64,000 bases of DNA from Alphaproteobacteria bacterium (GCA_030433005.1 JAUILQ010000009.1:53381-117380); one strand, 5' to 3'; positions 20,892 to 30,173 are shown, counted from the first letter of the stretch. The notes: generated from the letters alone by a model not told the origin. Translations and numbers: made by a program.

Positions 20892-21923
20892 ATGGCCGAT
20901 CCCCGCTTCTTCCGACGCGCCGAGGCGATGACGCTCGGCCGGATCGCCGAGATCGCCGGGGCGCGGCTGTCGCCCGAGGCGGCGGACGCGGAGCGGCTGT
21001 TCGAGGACGTGGCGCCGCTCGACGCGGCCGGCGCCGCCGACGTCGCCTTCCTGGACAACCGGCGCTACCTGCCGGCCTTCCAGGCGAGCGCGGCGGGGGC
21101 CTGCATCGTCGCCCCGGAGCACGCCGACAAGGCCCCGGACGGCATGCTGCTGCTGCTGACGGAGTCGCCCTACACGGCCTACGCTCGGGTCGCCGCGGCC
21201 TTCTATCCCGATCCGCCGAAGCCGAGCGGCGTCCACCCGACGGCGCTGGTCGACGAGAGCGCCAGCCTCGGCAGCGAGGTCTACGTCGGGCCCTACAGCG
21301 TGATCGGTCCGGGTGCCGAGCTCGGCGACCGCGTCGTGATCCACGCGCACTGCCAGATCGAGCGCGGCGTCACGATCGGCGCGGGCACGGAGGTCATGAG
21401 CCATGCCTCGCTCAGCCACTGCCTGATCGGCGGCAACTGCCTGATCCATGCCGGGGCGCGCATCGGCAACCGCGGCTTCGGCTTCGCCCTCGATCCCAAC
21501 GGCTACGTCGACGTGCCGCAGCTCGGCCGCGTCGTCGTCGAGGACGGCGTCGAGATCGGCGCCAACGTGACGATCGACCGCGGCGCCGGCCCCGACACGG
21601 TGATCGGCGCCGGCTCCAAGATCGACAATCTGGTCCAGCTCGGCCATAACGTGCGCCTCGGTCGCGGCTGCGTGCTGGTCGCCCAGTCGGGGGTCGCGGG
21701 CTCGAGCCGGCTCGAGGACTTCGTGATGATCGCGGCCCAGGGCGGCGTCGGCGGGCACCTGACCATGCACAAGGGCTCGCGGCTGGCGGCGAAGAGCGGC
21801 CTGATGAACGACGTGCCGGCCGGCGAGACCGTCGGTGGGTTGCCCGCGATGCCGCTGAAGGACTATTTCCGTCTCGTGACGATGTGGAAGCGCCAGTTGA
21901 AGGAAGCGGGCAAGAAAAAATGA
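20892..21923 (+). CDS. lpxD: UDP-3-O-(3-hydroxyacyl)glucosamine N-acyltransferase
   Basis: Third step of lipid A synthesis, adding the N-linked hydroxyacyl chain. 343 residues: N-terminal uridine-binding domain (about 1-100), then left-handed beta-helix hexapeptide repeats (from about 110), including the active-site region LGHNVRLGRGCVLVAQSGVAGS. The stop overlaps the fabZ start (ATGA), giving a coupled lpxD-fabZ-lpxA unit. Confidence 0.96.
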   Translation: MADPRFFRRAEAMTLGRIAEIAGARLSPEAADAERLFEDVAPLDAAGAADVAFLDNRRYLPAFQASAAGACIVAPEHADKAPDGMLLLLTESPYTAYARVAAAFYPDPPKPSGVHPTALVDESASLGSEVYVGPYSVIGPGAELGDRVVIHAHCQIERGVTIGAGTEVMSHASLSHCLIGGNCLIHAGARIGNRGFGFALDPNGYVDVPQLGRVVVEDGVEIGANVTIDRGAGPDTVIGAGSKIDNLVQLGHNVRLGRGCVLVAQSGVAGSSRLEDFVMIAAQGGVGGHLTMHKGSRLAAKSGLMNDVPAGETVGGLPAMPLKDYFRLVTMWKRQLKEAGKKK

Positions 21924-22405
21924 ACGAGACGAGCGCACCGCCCGCCGGGGCGACCGGAAAGGAGCTCGGCGCCGCCGACATCCTCGAGATCATGCGGATG
22001 ATTCCGCACCGCTATCCCTTCCTGATGATCGACCGGGTCGTCGAGATCGAACTCGACGTGCGCGCGGTCGGCATCAAGAACGTCTCGATCAACGAGCCGC
22101 ACTTCCAGGGGCACTTCCCCCGCCAGCCGGTGATGCCGGGCGTGCTGATCGTCGAGTCGATGGCCCAGACCGCGGCGGTCCTGGTCGTCGAGACGCTCGA
22201 GGGCGCAGCGGCCGGCAAGCTGGTCTACTTCATGTCGGTCGACGAGGCGCGCTTCCGCAAGCCGATCTTCCCCGGCGACCAGATCCGCGTCGAGGTCTCC
22301 AAGCTGCGCAATCGCGGGCCGGTCTGGAAGTTCCGCGGCGAGGCCAAGGTCGACGGCAAGCTGATGGCCGAGGCCGTGTTCACGGCCATGATCATGGACG
22401 ACTGA
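21920..22405 (+). CDS. fabZ: 3-hydroxyacyl-ACP dehydratase FabZ
   Basis: Dehydrates beta-hydroxyacyl-ACP in fatty acid elongation and competes with LpxA/LpxD for hydroxyacyl-ACP, which explains its place in this operon. 161 residues, hot-dog fold. The active-site motif HFPRQPVMPGVLIVE contains the catalytic His; the partner Glu lies in the following helix (VESMAQ). ATG overlaps the lpxD stop, and its own stop overlaps the lpxA ATG. Confidence 0.97.
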   Translation: MNETSAPPAGATGKELGAADILEIMRMIPHRYPFLMIDRVVEIELDVRAVGIKNVSINEPHFQGHFPRQPVMPGVLIVESMAQTAAVLVVETLEGAAAGKLVYFMSVDEARFRKPIFPGDQIRVEVSKLRNRGPVWKFRGEAKVDGKLMAEAVFTAMIMDD

Positions 22406-23208
22406 TGACTGCGATCCACCCCACCGCCATCGTCGAGGCGGGGGCGAGGCTGGGCGAGGGGGTCGAGATCGGCCCCTTCTGTCTCGTCGGCCCCGAGGTC
22501 GAGCTCGGCGACGGCGTCATCCTGCACAGCCACGTCGTCGTCGCCGGCCGCACGACCGTCGGCGCCGGCACGAAGATCTTTCCCTTCGCCTCGATCGGCC
22601 ACGCGCCGCAGGACCTGAAGTACGCCGGCGAGCCCTCGCGCCTGGAGATCGGCCGCGACAACGTCATCCGCGAGCAGGTGACGATGAACCCGGGCACCGC
22701 CGGCGGCGGCATGCTGACCCGGGTCGGGGACGGCTGCCTCTTCATGGTCGGTGCCCACGTCGCGCACGACTGCCGGGTCGGCGACCGGGTCATCCTGGCC
22801 AACAACGCGACTCTGGCCGGCCATGTCCAGGTCGGCGACCAGGCGATCATCGGCGGCCTCTCTGCGGTCCGGCAGTTCGTCCGGATCGGCCGCAACGCCA
22901 TGATCGGCGGCATGTCGGGCATCGAGAACGACGTCATCCCCTTCGGCCTCGCCATGGGCGACCGCGCGCGCCTCTCGGGCCTCAACCTGGTCGGCCTCAA
23001 GCGCCGCGGCGTGCCGCGCGAGGAGATCCAGAGCCTGATGGCGGCCTACGACGACCTCTTCGCCGGCGATGGCACGCTCGCCGAGCGCGTCGCCCGGCTC
23101 GCCGCCGGGCAGGCGGACCAGGAGACGGTGCGCGAGGTCGTCGCCTTCGCGCAGGCCGAGTCCTCGCTCGGCCTCTGCCAGCCGCGCGCCGGCAATGGCG
23201 GCCGCTGA
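22405..23208 (+). CDS. lpxA: UDP-N-acetylglucosamine acyltransferase
   Basis: First step of lipid A synthesis, transferring a hydroxyacyl chain from ACP to UDP-GlcNAc. 267 residues. Starts IHPTAIVEAGARLGEGVEIGPF, the standard entry to the left-handed beta helix; the catalytic His is in FMVGAHVAHDC, and the C-terminal helical domain follows from about residue 195. Its end overlaps the start of lpxI by 14 bases. Confidence 0.97.
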   Translation: MTAIHPTAIVEAGARLGEGVEIGPFCLVGPEVELGDGVILHSHVVVAGRTTVGAGTKIFPFASIGHAPQDLKYAGEPSRLEIGRDNVIREQVTMNPGTAGGGMLTRVGDGCLFMVGAHVAHDCRVGDRVILANNATLAGHVQVGDQAIIGGLSAVRQFVRIGRNAMIGGMSGIENDVIPFGLAMGDRARLSGLNLVGLKRRGVPREEIQSLMAAYDDLFAGDGTLAERVARLAAGQADQETVREVVAFAQAESSLGLCQPRAGNGGR

Positions 23209-24073
23209 GGCGCGGCGGGGCGAGGCCGGGGGCCTCGGCATCATCGCCGGCTCCGGTCCGGTGCCGCGCCGCCTGATCGAGGCCTGCCGCACGGCCGGCC
23301 GCCCGGTCTGCGTCGTCGCCTTCGACGGCCAGACCGACCGCGAGACCGTCGCCGAGGTCCCGCACCTCTGGACGCGGCTCGGCGCGGCCGGCGACATCCT
23401 CGACTTCCTGCGTGCCCAGTCTGTCGACGAGCTGGTGCTGGCCGGGCCGATCAAGCGGCCGAGCCTCTCCGAGGTCCGGCCCGATTGGCGCGCCGCGAAG
23501 TTCTTCGCCCGGATCGGCAAGCGAGCCTTCTCTGACGACGGCCTGCTCGGCTCGATCGTGCGCGCGCTCGAGGAGGAGGAGGGCTTCCGCGTCGTCGGCA
23601 TCGACCAGGTGCTGGGCGGGGCGCGCCTCGCGCCGGGCCCTCTCGGCCGGCATCGGCCCGACGCCGGCGCCGAGGCCGACATCCGCCGCGGCATCGAGGT
23701 CGCGACGGCGCTCGGCGCGCTCGACATCGGCCAGTCGGTGGTGGTCCAGCAGGGCACGGTGCTCGGGCTCGAGGCGGTCGAGGGGACCGACGCCCTGCTG
23801 GCGCGCTGCGGCGGCCTGCGCCTGGCGGGGCCCGGCGGCGTCCTGGTCAAGCTGCAGAAGCCCCGCCAGGAGCGCCGCGTCGATCTGCCGACGATCGGGC
23901 GCCGCACCGTGGAGGGCGCCGCGGCGGCCGGCCTGCGCGGCATCGCGCTCGACGCCCGCGGAACCCTGCTGGTCGATCGCGCCGAGACGGTCGAGGCGGC
24001 CGACGCCGCCGGGCTGTTCCTGCTCGCCGTGGATCCGGAGGCGGACGCGGCGGCGGGCGGCGCACCGGCTTGA
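23195..24073 (+). CDS. lpxI: UDP-2,3-diacylglucosamine diphosphatase LpxI
   Basis: Hydrolyses UDP-2,3-diacylglucosamine to lipid X, the fourth lipid A step. 292 residues of the LpxI (DUF1009) family, which replaces LpxH in alphaproteobacteria. Visible family features are LGIIAGSGPVPR at the N-terminus, FDGQTDRE, LAGPIKRPS, and the C-terminal LVKLQKPRQERRVDLPTIG block. It sits between lpxA and lpxB, which fits the pathway order. The ATG lies inside the end of lpxA. Confidence 0.95.
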   Translation: MAAAEARRGEAGGLGIIAGSGPVPRRLIEACRTAGRPVCVVAFDGQTDRETVAEVPHLWTRLGAAGDILDFLRAQSVDELVLAGPIKRPSLSEVRPDWRAAKFFARIGKRAFSDDGLLGSIVRALEEEEGFRVVGIDQVLGGARLAPGPLGRHRPDAGAEADIRRGIEVATALGALDIGQSVVVQQGTVLGLEAVEGTDALLARCGGLRLAGPGGVLVKLQKPRQERRVDLPTIGRRTVEGAAAAGLRGIALDARGTLLVDRAETVEAADAAGLFLLAVDPEADAAAGGAPA

Positions 24074-24081
24074 GCGGCGGC

Positions 24082-25266
24082 GTGAGCGAGCGCCCGATCT
24101 TCCTGGTCGCCGGGGAGCCCTCGGGCGACCAGCTCGGCGGCCGCCTGATGGCGGCGATGAAGCGCCAGCTCGTCGCGCAGGGTGACGAGCGGCCGCTCGC
24201 CTTTGCCGGCGTCGGCGGCGAGCGCATGGCGGAGGAGGGGCTGGAGAGCCTGTTCCCGATGCGCGAGCTCTCGGTCATGGGGCTGACCGAGGTGCTGCCG
24301 CACCTGCGCCGGATCCTGCGCCGCATGCGCGAGACCGAGGCCGCCGCCCGGCGGGTGCGGCCCGCCGTCTTCGTCTCGATCGACAGCCCCGCCTTCTCGC
24401 TGCGCGTCGCCAGGCGCCTCGCCGGCGGCAGCGGTCCGCGCGACTTCCCGCTGGTCCACTACGTCGCGCCCTCGGTCTGGGCCTGGAAGCCCTGGCGCGC
24501 CAGGCGCGTCGCCGGCTATCTCGACCATCTGCTCTGCCTGCTGCCCTTCGAGCCGCCCTACTTCGAGGCCCACGGCCTGGCGACCAGCTTCGTCGGCCAT
24601 CCGGCGATCGAGGCGCTGGCCGAGGCCGGCGACGGCCCGGCGTTCCGCAAGCGCCACGGTCTCGACGCGCAGACTCCGCTGCTCTGCGTCCTGCCGGGCA
24701 GCCGGGCCGGCGAGGTCGCGCGCCTGCTGCCGCTGTTCGGCGCCACGCTCGGCCGGCTCGCCGGGCGCTTCCCGGGGCTCCGGGTCGTGGTGCCGACGGT
24801 GCCGGGCGTCGCCGAGGCGGTGCGCGCCGGCACCGCCGGCTGGCCGCTGCCGGCGCTGGTCGTCGAGGGCGCGCAGGAGAAGTACGGTGCCTTCGCCGCG
24901 GCGCGCGCGGCGCTGGCCGCCTCGGGTACCGTCGCGGTCGAGCTGGCGGTCGCCGGCGTGCCCAGCGTCATCGGCTACCGCGTCAGCGCGCTCAGCGCCG
25001 CGATCGCGCGCCGCATGATCAGGGTCGACTACGTCTCGATCCCGAACCTGGTGCTCGACCGGCCGGTGATGCCGGAGTTCCTGCAGGAGGCCTGCACGCC
25101 GGACAACCTGGCCGAGGCGGTCGCCGCGCTGCTCGACGAGGGTCCGGCGCGTGAAGCCCAGATCGCCGGGCTGCGCGAGGCCGTCGGGCGGCTCGGCGGC
25201 GCCGGCCGCGGCACGCCCAGCGAGCAGGCTGCCGCGGTCGTGCTGCGGGCTGCCGGGCGCGCCTGA
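24082..25266 (+). CDS. lpxB: Lipid A disaccharide synthase
   Basis: GT19 glycosyltransferase that condenses lipid X with UDP-2,3-diacylglucosamine. About 394 residues. Motifs: AGEPSGDQLGGRLM at the N-terminus, VHYVAPSVWAWKPWRA, FVGHPAIEA, LPGSRAGEVARLLP, and VIGYRVS near the C-terminus. Start is either GTG at 24082 or a TTG at 24070 that overlaps the lpxI stop; the GTG was taken as the commoner codon. It closes the core run that began at rpsB. Confidence 0.95.
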   Translation: MSERPIFLVAGEPSGDQLGGRLMAAMKRQLVAQGDERPLAFAGVGGERMAEEGLESLFPMRELSVMGLTEVLPHLRRILRRMRETEAAARRVRPAVFVSIDSPAFSLRVARRLAGGSGPRDFPLVHYVAPSVWAWKPWRARRVAGYLDHLLCLLPFEPPYFEAHGLATSFVGHPAIEALAEAGDGPAFRKRHGLDAQTPLLCVLPGSRAGEVARLLPLFGATLGRLAGRFPGLRVVVPTVPGVAEAVRAGTAGWPLPALVVEGAQEKYGAFAAARAALAASGTVAVELAVAGVPSVIGYRVSALSAAIARRMIRVDYVSIPNLVLDRPVMPEFLQEACTPDNLAEAVAALLDEGPAREAQIAGLREAVGRLGGAGRGTPSEQAAAVVLRAAGRA

Positions 25267-25287
25267 TCGCCGCGCCCCCGGCGCCGC

Positions 25288-26184
25288 TCAGACCATTGGG
25301 CGGGCGTCGCCGACGATCGTGGTGCGATGCATGATCCGGCGCCGGGTCGCGGAATCGTACGGCATCACCGCATGCATGGTGCAGCGGTTGTCCCACATGA
25401 TGACGTCGTCCTTCTGCCAGCGGTGGCGGTAGACGAAGCGCTCCTGCGTCGCATGGGCGGTCAGCTCGTCGAGCAGCGCCAGTCCGGCCTGCTCGTCCAT
25501 GCCGACGACGCCGGCCATGGTGTGCGGGCTGAGGAAGAGGGAGCGCCGGCCGGTCACCGGGTGACGCCTCACCAGCGGGTGTTCGACCGGCGGCAGCTCG
25601 GTGAAACTGCCCTTGTCCTGGCGCGCGTTGAGGCCGGCCGAGCGGGCGATGATCGCGTCGTGGCTGTGCCGGACCGTCAGCCCCTCGATGCGCGCCTTTG
25701 CGGCGTCGGACAGCGCGTCGTAGGCGGCGTAGAGGTCGGCGAACAGCGTGTCGCCCCCCTCGGGCGGCACCTCGATGCCGTGCAGGATCGAGCCCTTGGA
25801 CGGCACCTCGCGGAACGAGCTGTCGCTGTGCCACAGCCAGGTCAGCTCGAGATACTGCCAGGCGCTGCTCTGGCTCGGCAGGATCTCGCCCGACTCGTCG
25901 ACGTTGGACACCCGGTAGATCTCCGGGTGGGCCGAGGAGCGGTGGGCAAGGGAGGGGTGGACTTCCAGCTCGCCGAACTGCCGCGCGAAGGCGATCTGTT
26001 GCGCGTCGGTGATCGCCTGGTCGGGGAAGACCAGCATCGGGTGCGCCATCCAGATCTCTTCCAGCTGCGCCAGCTCGGCGCCGTCGAGCGGCCGGCTGAG
26101 GTCGATGCCGCGGACCTCGGTGCCGATCAGCGGATGGCGGCGGGTCACGGTGAGCGCGCGGGGCGCAGCGGTCAGGGTGGTCAT
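25288..26184 (-). CDS. TauD/TfdA-family Fe(II)/2-oxoglutarate dioxygenase
   Basis: 298-residue oxygenase that should use Fe(II), O2 and 2-oxoglutarate to hydroxylate a small organic acid. The iron triad is His119-X-Asp121 (WHSDSSF) and His271 (TMHAV), with the 2OG-binding Arg in RRRIMHRT near 283. The fragment KTSILHG-like SKGSILHG is also typical. Relatives act on taurine, 2,4-D, alkylsulfates or carnitine precursors; the substrate here is not predictable. It is convergent with lpxB and divergent from a LysR regulator, which probably controls it. Confidence 0.85.
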   Translation of the reverse strand: MTTLTAAPRALTVTRRHPLIGTEVRGIDLSRPLDGAELAQLEEIWMAHPMLVFPDQAITDAQQIAFARQFGELEVHPSLAHRSSAHPEIYRVSNVDESGEILPSQSSAWQYLELTWLWHSDSSFREVPSKGSILHGIEVPPEGGDTLFADLYAAYDALSDAAKARIEGLTVRHSHDAIIARSAGLNARQDKGSFTELPPVEHPLVRRHPVTGRRSLFLSPHTMAGVVGMDEQAGLALLDELTAHATQERFVYRHRWQKDDVIMWDNRCTMHAVMPYDSATRRRIMHRTTIVGDARPMV

Positions 26185-26279
26185 CGTCGGGCCCTCCCAG
26201 GCGGTGGTGTCGCGTCCCGCGGGTCGGCGACCGGCGGGGCCGTTGCCGCGATTCTCGGGGTGACGGGGGCGTTAGGGGA

Positions 26280-26308
26280 AATGATAATAACTACTGCTCT
26301 CGATCATT
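26280..26308. promoter_or_regulatory. Inverted repeat in the tauD-type/lysR divergent promoter
   Basis: AATGAT (26280-26285) and ATCATT (26303-26308) form an inverted repeat spaced by 17 bases in an AT-rich island of an otherwise GC-rich spacer. On the minus strand TATTAT (26289-26284) would serve as a -10 for the dioxygenase gene, overlapping the left arm. This is the expected place for LysR-type operator sites. Confidence 0.4.
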
Positions 26309-26322
26309 CCGGCTAATGCCTA

Positions 26323-27306
26323 ATGGCCCTGACCCTCACCGCGATGCGGATGTTCGTCGCCCTCGTCGAGGAAGGATCCTTCACCGCCGCGGCGCGCCGC
26401 GAGAACGGCACGCAGTCCGGCGTGTCTCAGCAGATCCGCAAGCTGGAGGCGCATTACGGCGTCAAGCTGGTGCTGCGCGAGCGCGCCGGTGCCCGGCCGA
26501 CCCCGGCCGGCCAGCGCCTGTACCGTCGTTGCGCCGCCCTGCTGCGGGGGCTCTCAGAGGCGGAGGCCGAGTTGCGGGCCTCGGGACCGGGCCTCGAGGG
26601 CGAGGCTGCGGTCGGCCTGATGTCGGCCCTGACGCGCTGCGCGATGGGGCCGGCCCTGCGCGGCTTCCGCGACGACCACCCGAACGCCTCCGTGCGCATC
26701 GTCGAGGCGGTCAGCGGCCAGCTGATCGAGCAGGTCTCCGCCGACGCCCTCGATGCCGCCGTGGTGCCGGCGATCGAGCCGGTCGGGCCGCTGATCGGCC
26801 GGCCGCTGCCGGCGGTACCGGAGATGCTGGTCAGCCGCGCGCCGACCGGCGCGGGCGGCGGTCCTCACATGCGGCCGGTCGACCTCGCGGCGCGGTCGCC
26901 GCTCAGGCTGGTCACGCTGCCGGCGGGCAACCTGCGGACCCGGCGCATTCTCGGTCACCTGGCGCTGCTCGGCGCCGAGGTCGAAGAGGTGCTGGAGCTC
27001 GATTCGATGTTCGGCGCCTTCGAGTTCGTCGCCAACAGCGACTGGGTCGCCCTGATGCCGGCGGTCATGCTGCTGCCGGAGATCCGCGACGCCAGCCTTT
27101 GCGTGCAACCGCTGGCCGGGCCGCCGCTGACGCTCGACCTGATGGCGATCCAGCCGCGCCGGCGCGCCCTCTCGCCGATCGCCGCGGGCTTCCTGGAGGC
27201 CCTGGAGGCCCGGCTGCGCCGCGATGCGCCGCTCTGGCAGGTCGGTGGGCCCGACCGGGCGGCTGGTGGGGCAGGGGCGGCTAGTCGGGCAGAGGCGGCA
27301 GGCTGA
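26323..27306 (+). CDS. LysR-family transcriptional regulator
   Basis: 327-residue LysR-type regulator. N-terminal winged helix-turn-helix (about 1-60: MRMFVALVEEGSFTAAAR ... SGVSQQIRKLE) is followed by a periplasmic-binding-like effector domain (about 90-300). It is divergent from the TauD-family oxygenase (138-base spacer), the classic layout of a LysR regulator and its target. The last 26 bases overlap, tail to tail, the end of the cytochrome gene on the other strand. The C-terminal 25 residues are low-complexity Gly/Ala. Confidence 0.88.
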   Translation: MALTLTAMRMFVALVEEGSFTAAARRENGTQSGVSQQIRKLEAHYGVKLVLRERAGARPTPAGQRLYRRCAALLRGLSEAEAELRASGPGLEGEAAVGLMSALTRCAMGPALRGFRDDHPNASVRIVEAVSGQLIEQVSADALDAAVVPAIEPVGPLIGRPLPAVPEMLVSRAPTGAGGGPHMRPVDLAARSPLRLVTLPAGNLRTRRILGHLALLGAEVEEVLELDSMFGAFEFVANSDWVALMPAVMLLPEIRDASLCVQPLAGPPLTLDLMAIQPRRRALSPIAAGFLEALEARLRRDAPLWQVGGPDRAAGGAGAASRAEAAG

Positions 27307-28210
27307 GCAGGTACTCGGCGATCGCCGCACGGTCCTCGGCCGTCAGCTGGCCGGTCGAATCCTCGATGACCGCGGTCATGGCCCCGCCTGCCACGTCGCC
27401 GTCGGGCAGGAAGCCGCTTTCCAGGAAGAAGCTCACGTCTGTCTCGTCCCAGCCGCCGATGCCGTCCTCCGCATGCGGCGTGATGTTCGGCACCGCCTTG
27501 CCGTCCGGGCCCTCGGCAGTGCCGGCCAGCCGGCGCTCCTCGAGCGGCGCGCCGGCGAGGTTGCGCGGCGTGTGGCACTCGCCGCAGTGGCCCAGGTTCT
27601 CGACCAGGTAGGCGCCGCGATTCCAGCTGTCGCTGCGCTGCGGGTCGGGGACGAAGGGGCCGGCTTCGAAGTAGAGCCAGCGCCAGGGCCAGAGGCCCCA
27701 GCGCAGGCCATAGGGGAAGTCGAGCGCGTGGTCCCGCGTCGGCCGCTCGACCGGCTCCAGGCTCTGCAGGTAGGCGAAGAGCGCATCGGCGTCGCGGTCG
27801 CTGATGCCGGCGTAGGAGAGATAGGGAAAGGCCGGGTAGTAGGGGCTGCCGTCGGGCGCCTCGCCGTGCTGCAGGGCCCGCCGGAAGTCGGCCGCGCTCC
27901 AGGTGCCGAGCCCGGTCCCCGGATCGGGCGTCAGGTTGGGCGTGTGGAAGGTGCCGAACGGCGTCTCCAGCGCGCGGCCGCCGGCCAGCGGCACGGCGTC
28001 CTCGGCCTCGGCGGTGTGGCAGGTCACGCAGCCGCCGGCATGCAGCAGGTAGCGCCCGCGCGCCGTGATCTCCGAATCCTGGCGCTTCTCCTGCGCTTCT
28101 GCACGCATGACGCCGGGATCCGACGCCGACAGGATCGCGGCGAGGGCCAGCAGCAGGGCAGGCAAGCGCCGGCAGCGGGGCCGCCGACGCGCCCTGTGCG
28201 TCGCCGTCAC
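27281..28210 (-). CDS. Periplasmic diheme cytochrome c
   Basis: 309-residue electron carrier with an N-terminal basic region and hydrophobic export signal (about 16-30). Two c-type heme sites are present: CVTCH at 61-65 and CGECH at 209-213, each followed by an axial-Met candidate region, as in the diheme or alcohol-dehydrogenase cytochrome subunits that pass electrons from periplasmic dehydrogenases. The PNLTPDPGTGLG and PNITPHAEDGIGGW repeats mark the two cytochrome domains. GTG start at 28210 lies 7 bases after the cytochrome c' stop, so the two are co-transcribed. Confidence 0.85.
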   Translation of the reverse strand: MTATHRARRRPRCRRLPALLLALAAILSASDPGVMRAEAQEKRQDSEITARGRYLLHAGGCVTCHTAEAEDAVPLAGGRALETPFGTFHTPNLTPDPGTGLGTWSAADFRRALQHGEAPDGSPYYPAFPYLSYAGISDRDADALFAYLQSLEPVERPTRDHALDFPYGLRWGLWPWRWLYFEAGPFVPDPQRSDSWNRGAYLVENLGHCGECHTPRNLAGAPLEERRLAGTAEGPDGKAVPNITPHAEDGIGGWDETDVSFFLESGFLPDGDVAGGAMTAVIEDSTGQLTAEDRAAIAEYLLSLPPLPD

Positions 28211-28217
28211 GGTCGGC

Positions 28218-28688
28218 CTAGTCGTCGGCGCGGAAGGTCTCGTGGCAGTTGCCGCAGGAGCCGCCGAGGGCCTTGAAGGCCTCCAGGATGGTCGCGCGGT
28301 CGCCGCTCTCCGCGGCAGCCGGGAAGGCCGCGGCCGCCTTCTCGAACTGCTCGACGGCGGCCTGGAACTCCGCGGGCTTCTCCCAGATCGCCGGCAGCGC
28401 GTCGGTCTCGGCGTAGTCGCCCGGCCCCGAGTTCTCGGGAAAGAGGTCGCCGACGACCGGCGCGGTCGCGGCGAGCGCGTCGGCCTGGGCCTCGATGTGG
28501 TCGTAGGAGACCTGCTGCTTGACCATGGCGGCAATCGCGCCGGTATGGCCGCCCAGCGCGCTCATAACTCTCTGCCGGTACTCGACGAGATCCTTGGGCG
28601 CGTCGGCGGCGACGGCCGCGGTCGAGGCGGTGAGCAGCGCGGCGGTGAGCAGCGCGGCGGGGGCGAGGGCGAAGGAAAAGCGTCGCAT
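28218..28688 (-). CDS. Cytochrome c'/c556 family protein
   Basis: 156-residue periplasmic four-helix-bundle cytochrome. Signal peptide ends near AVAADA (about 28). A single C-terminal heme motif CGNCH at 145-149 is typical of class II cytochromes c. An N-terminal Met (VMSALGGH, Met42) sits where c556-type proteins supply the sixth ligand. GGGGAGG precedes the ATG by eight bases. It is the first gene of a two-gene unit with the diheme cytochrome downstream, a pairing seen in several proteobacteria. Confidence 0.88.
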   Translation of the reverse strand: MRRFSFALAPAALLTAALLTASTAAVAADAPKDLVEYRQRVMSALGGHTGAIAAMVKQQVSYDHIEAQADALAATAPVVGDLFPENSGPGDYAETDALPAIWEKPAEFQAAVEQFEKAAAAFPAAAESGDRATILEAFKALGGSCGNCHETFRADD

Positions 28689-28776
28689 CGTCGAAACCTC
28701 CCCGGTCCATTGGAGGCTCAACGCTAACACGGTCGGGGCGACGCCCCGGATTGACGAATCTGTGAAAGGAACCGCC

Positions 28777-28805
28777 GGGAGGGCAGGCTTTCGGGAGGGC
28801 AGGCT
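28777..28805. repeat. 13-base direct repeat
   Basis: GGGAGGGCAGGCT occurs at 28777-28789 and again at 28793-28805, separated by TTC-type bases, in the short spacer between the cytochrome c' start and the gltA stop. Probably a local duplication. Confidence 0.5.
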
Positions 28806-28848
28806 GCGCGGCCCGGGCGGCCTGGGTGGGCCGGGCGCCGGGCCGCGC
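28806..28848 (-). terminator. Hairpin downstream of gltA
   Basis: Perfect 11-base-pair stem: GCGCGGCCCGG (28806-28816) with its complement (28838-28848), 21-base loop that can itself pair. It begins 5 bases after the gltA stop on the minus strand. There is no clear U-tract, so it may be a stability element or a GC-rich terminator. Confidence 0.4.
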
Positions 28849-28853
28849 GTCGC

Positions 28854-30173
28854 TCAGCGCTCCTTCATCGGCACGTAGGGGCGCCCGGTGTAGCCCTGGT
28901 AGAGCTGGCGCGGGCGGCTGATGCGCTGGTGCGGATCCTCGATCATCTCGGTCCACTGCGCGACCCAGCCAACGGTGCGGGCGAGCGCGAAGAGCACGGT
29001 GAACATCGAGGTCGGGAAGCCCATCGCCTTGAGAATGATGCCCGAGTAGAAGTCGACGTTCGGGAAGAGCTTCTTCTCGACGAAGTAGTCGTCCTCCAGC
29101 GCGATCTTCTCCAGCTCCATGGCCAGGTCGAGCAGCGGGTCGTCCTGGGCGCCGAGTTCCTCGAGCACGTCGTAGGCCGACTGGCGCAGCACCTTGGCCC
29201 GCGGGTCGTAGTTCTTGTAGACGCGGTGGCCGAAGCCCATCAGGCGGAAGGGATCGTCCTTGTCCTTGGCGCGCTTCAGGAACTCCGGGATCTTGTCCTT
29301 GTGGCCGATCTCCATGAGCATGTTGAGCACGGCCTCGTTGGCGCCGCCGTGGGCGGGACCCCAGAGGCTGGCGATGCCGGCGGCGATGCAGGCGAAGGGA
29401 TTGGCGCCCGACGAGCCGGCGATGCGCACCGTCGAGGTCGAGGCGTTCTGCTCGTGATCGGCGTGCAGGATGAAGATGCGGTCCATCGCGCGCGCCAGGG
29501 TCGGGCTGACCCGGTACTCCTCGGCCGGCACCGCGAAGGTCATGTGCAGGAAGTTCTCCGCGTAGTTCAGATCGTTGCGCGGATACACGAAGGGCTGGCC
29601 GACCGAGTACTTGTAGGCCATGGCGGCGATCGTCGGCATCTTGGCGATCAGCCGGTGCTGGGCGACCATCCGCTGGTGCGGGTCCCGGATGTCGGTCGAG
29701 TCGTGGTAGAAGGCCGAGAGCGCGCCGACCACGCCGCACATGATGGCCATCGGGTGGGAATCCCGCCGGAAGCCCCGGAAGAAGTACATCATCTGCTCGT
29801 GCAGCATCGTGTGGTAGGTGATGCTGGTCTCGAAGGTCTTCATCTGCTTCGGGCTCGGCAGCTCGCCGTGCAGCAGGAGGTAGCAGACCTCCAGGAAGTT
29901 CGACTGCTCGGCCAGCTCCTCGATCTTGTAGCCGCGGTGCATCAGCACGCCGGCATCGCCGTCGATGTAGGTGATCTTGGATTCGCAGGAGCCGGTCGAG
30001 GTGAAGCCGGGATCGAAGGTGAACATCCCGGTCTCGGCGTAGAGCTTGCGCACGTCGATGACGCGCGGCCCGGTGGTGCCCTCGAAGATCGGGAGCTCCC
30101 AGCTGTCGCCCGTCGTGTTGTCGGTCAGGGTCGCCGTTGGGTTCTTGCCTTCCGCCGCCACGTCATTCTCCAT
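28854..30173 (-). CDS. gltA: Citrate synthase (type II, hexameric class)
   Basis: Condenses oxaloacetate and acetyl-CoA at the entry to the TCA cycle. 439 residues. N-terminal beta region ([19 protein letters not shown]) marks the NADH-sensitive gram-negative type. Catalytic segments include [40 protein letters not shown] and NVDFYSGI. Its place beside gltX and lexA is common in alphaproteobacteria. Confidence 0.97.
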   Translation of the reverse strand: MENDVAAEGKNPTATLTDNTTGDSWELPIFEGTTGPRVIDVRKLYAETGMFTFDPGFTSTGSCESKITYIDGDAGVLMHRGYKIEELAEQSNFLEVCYLLLHGELPSPKQMKTFETSITYHTMLHEQMMYFFRGFRRDSHPMAIMCGVVGALSAFYHDSTDIRDPHQRMVAQHRLIAKMPTIAAMAYKYSVGQPFVYPRNDLNYAENFLHMTFAVPAEEYRVSPTLARAMDRIFILHADHEQNASTSTVRIAGSSGANPFACIAAGIASLWGPAHGGANEAVLNMLMEIGHKDKIPEFLKRAKDKDDPFRLMGFGHRVYKNYDPRAKVLRQSAYDVLEELGAQDDPLLDLAMELEKIALEDDYFVEKKLFPNVDFYSGIILKAMGFPTSMFTVLFALARTVGWVAQWTEMIEDPHQRISRPRQLYQGYTGRPYVPMKER

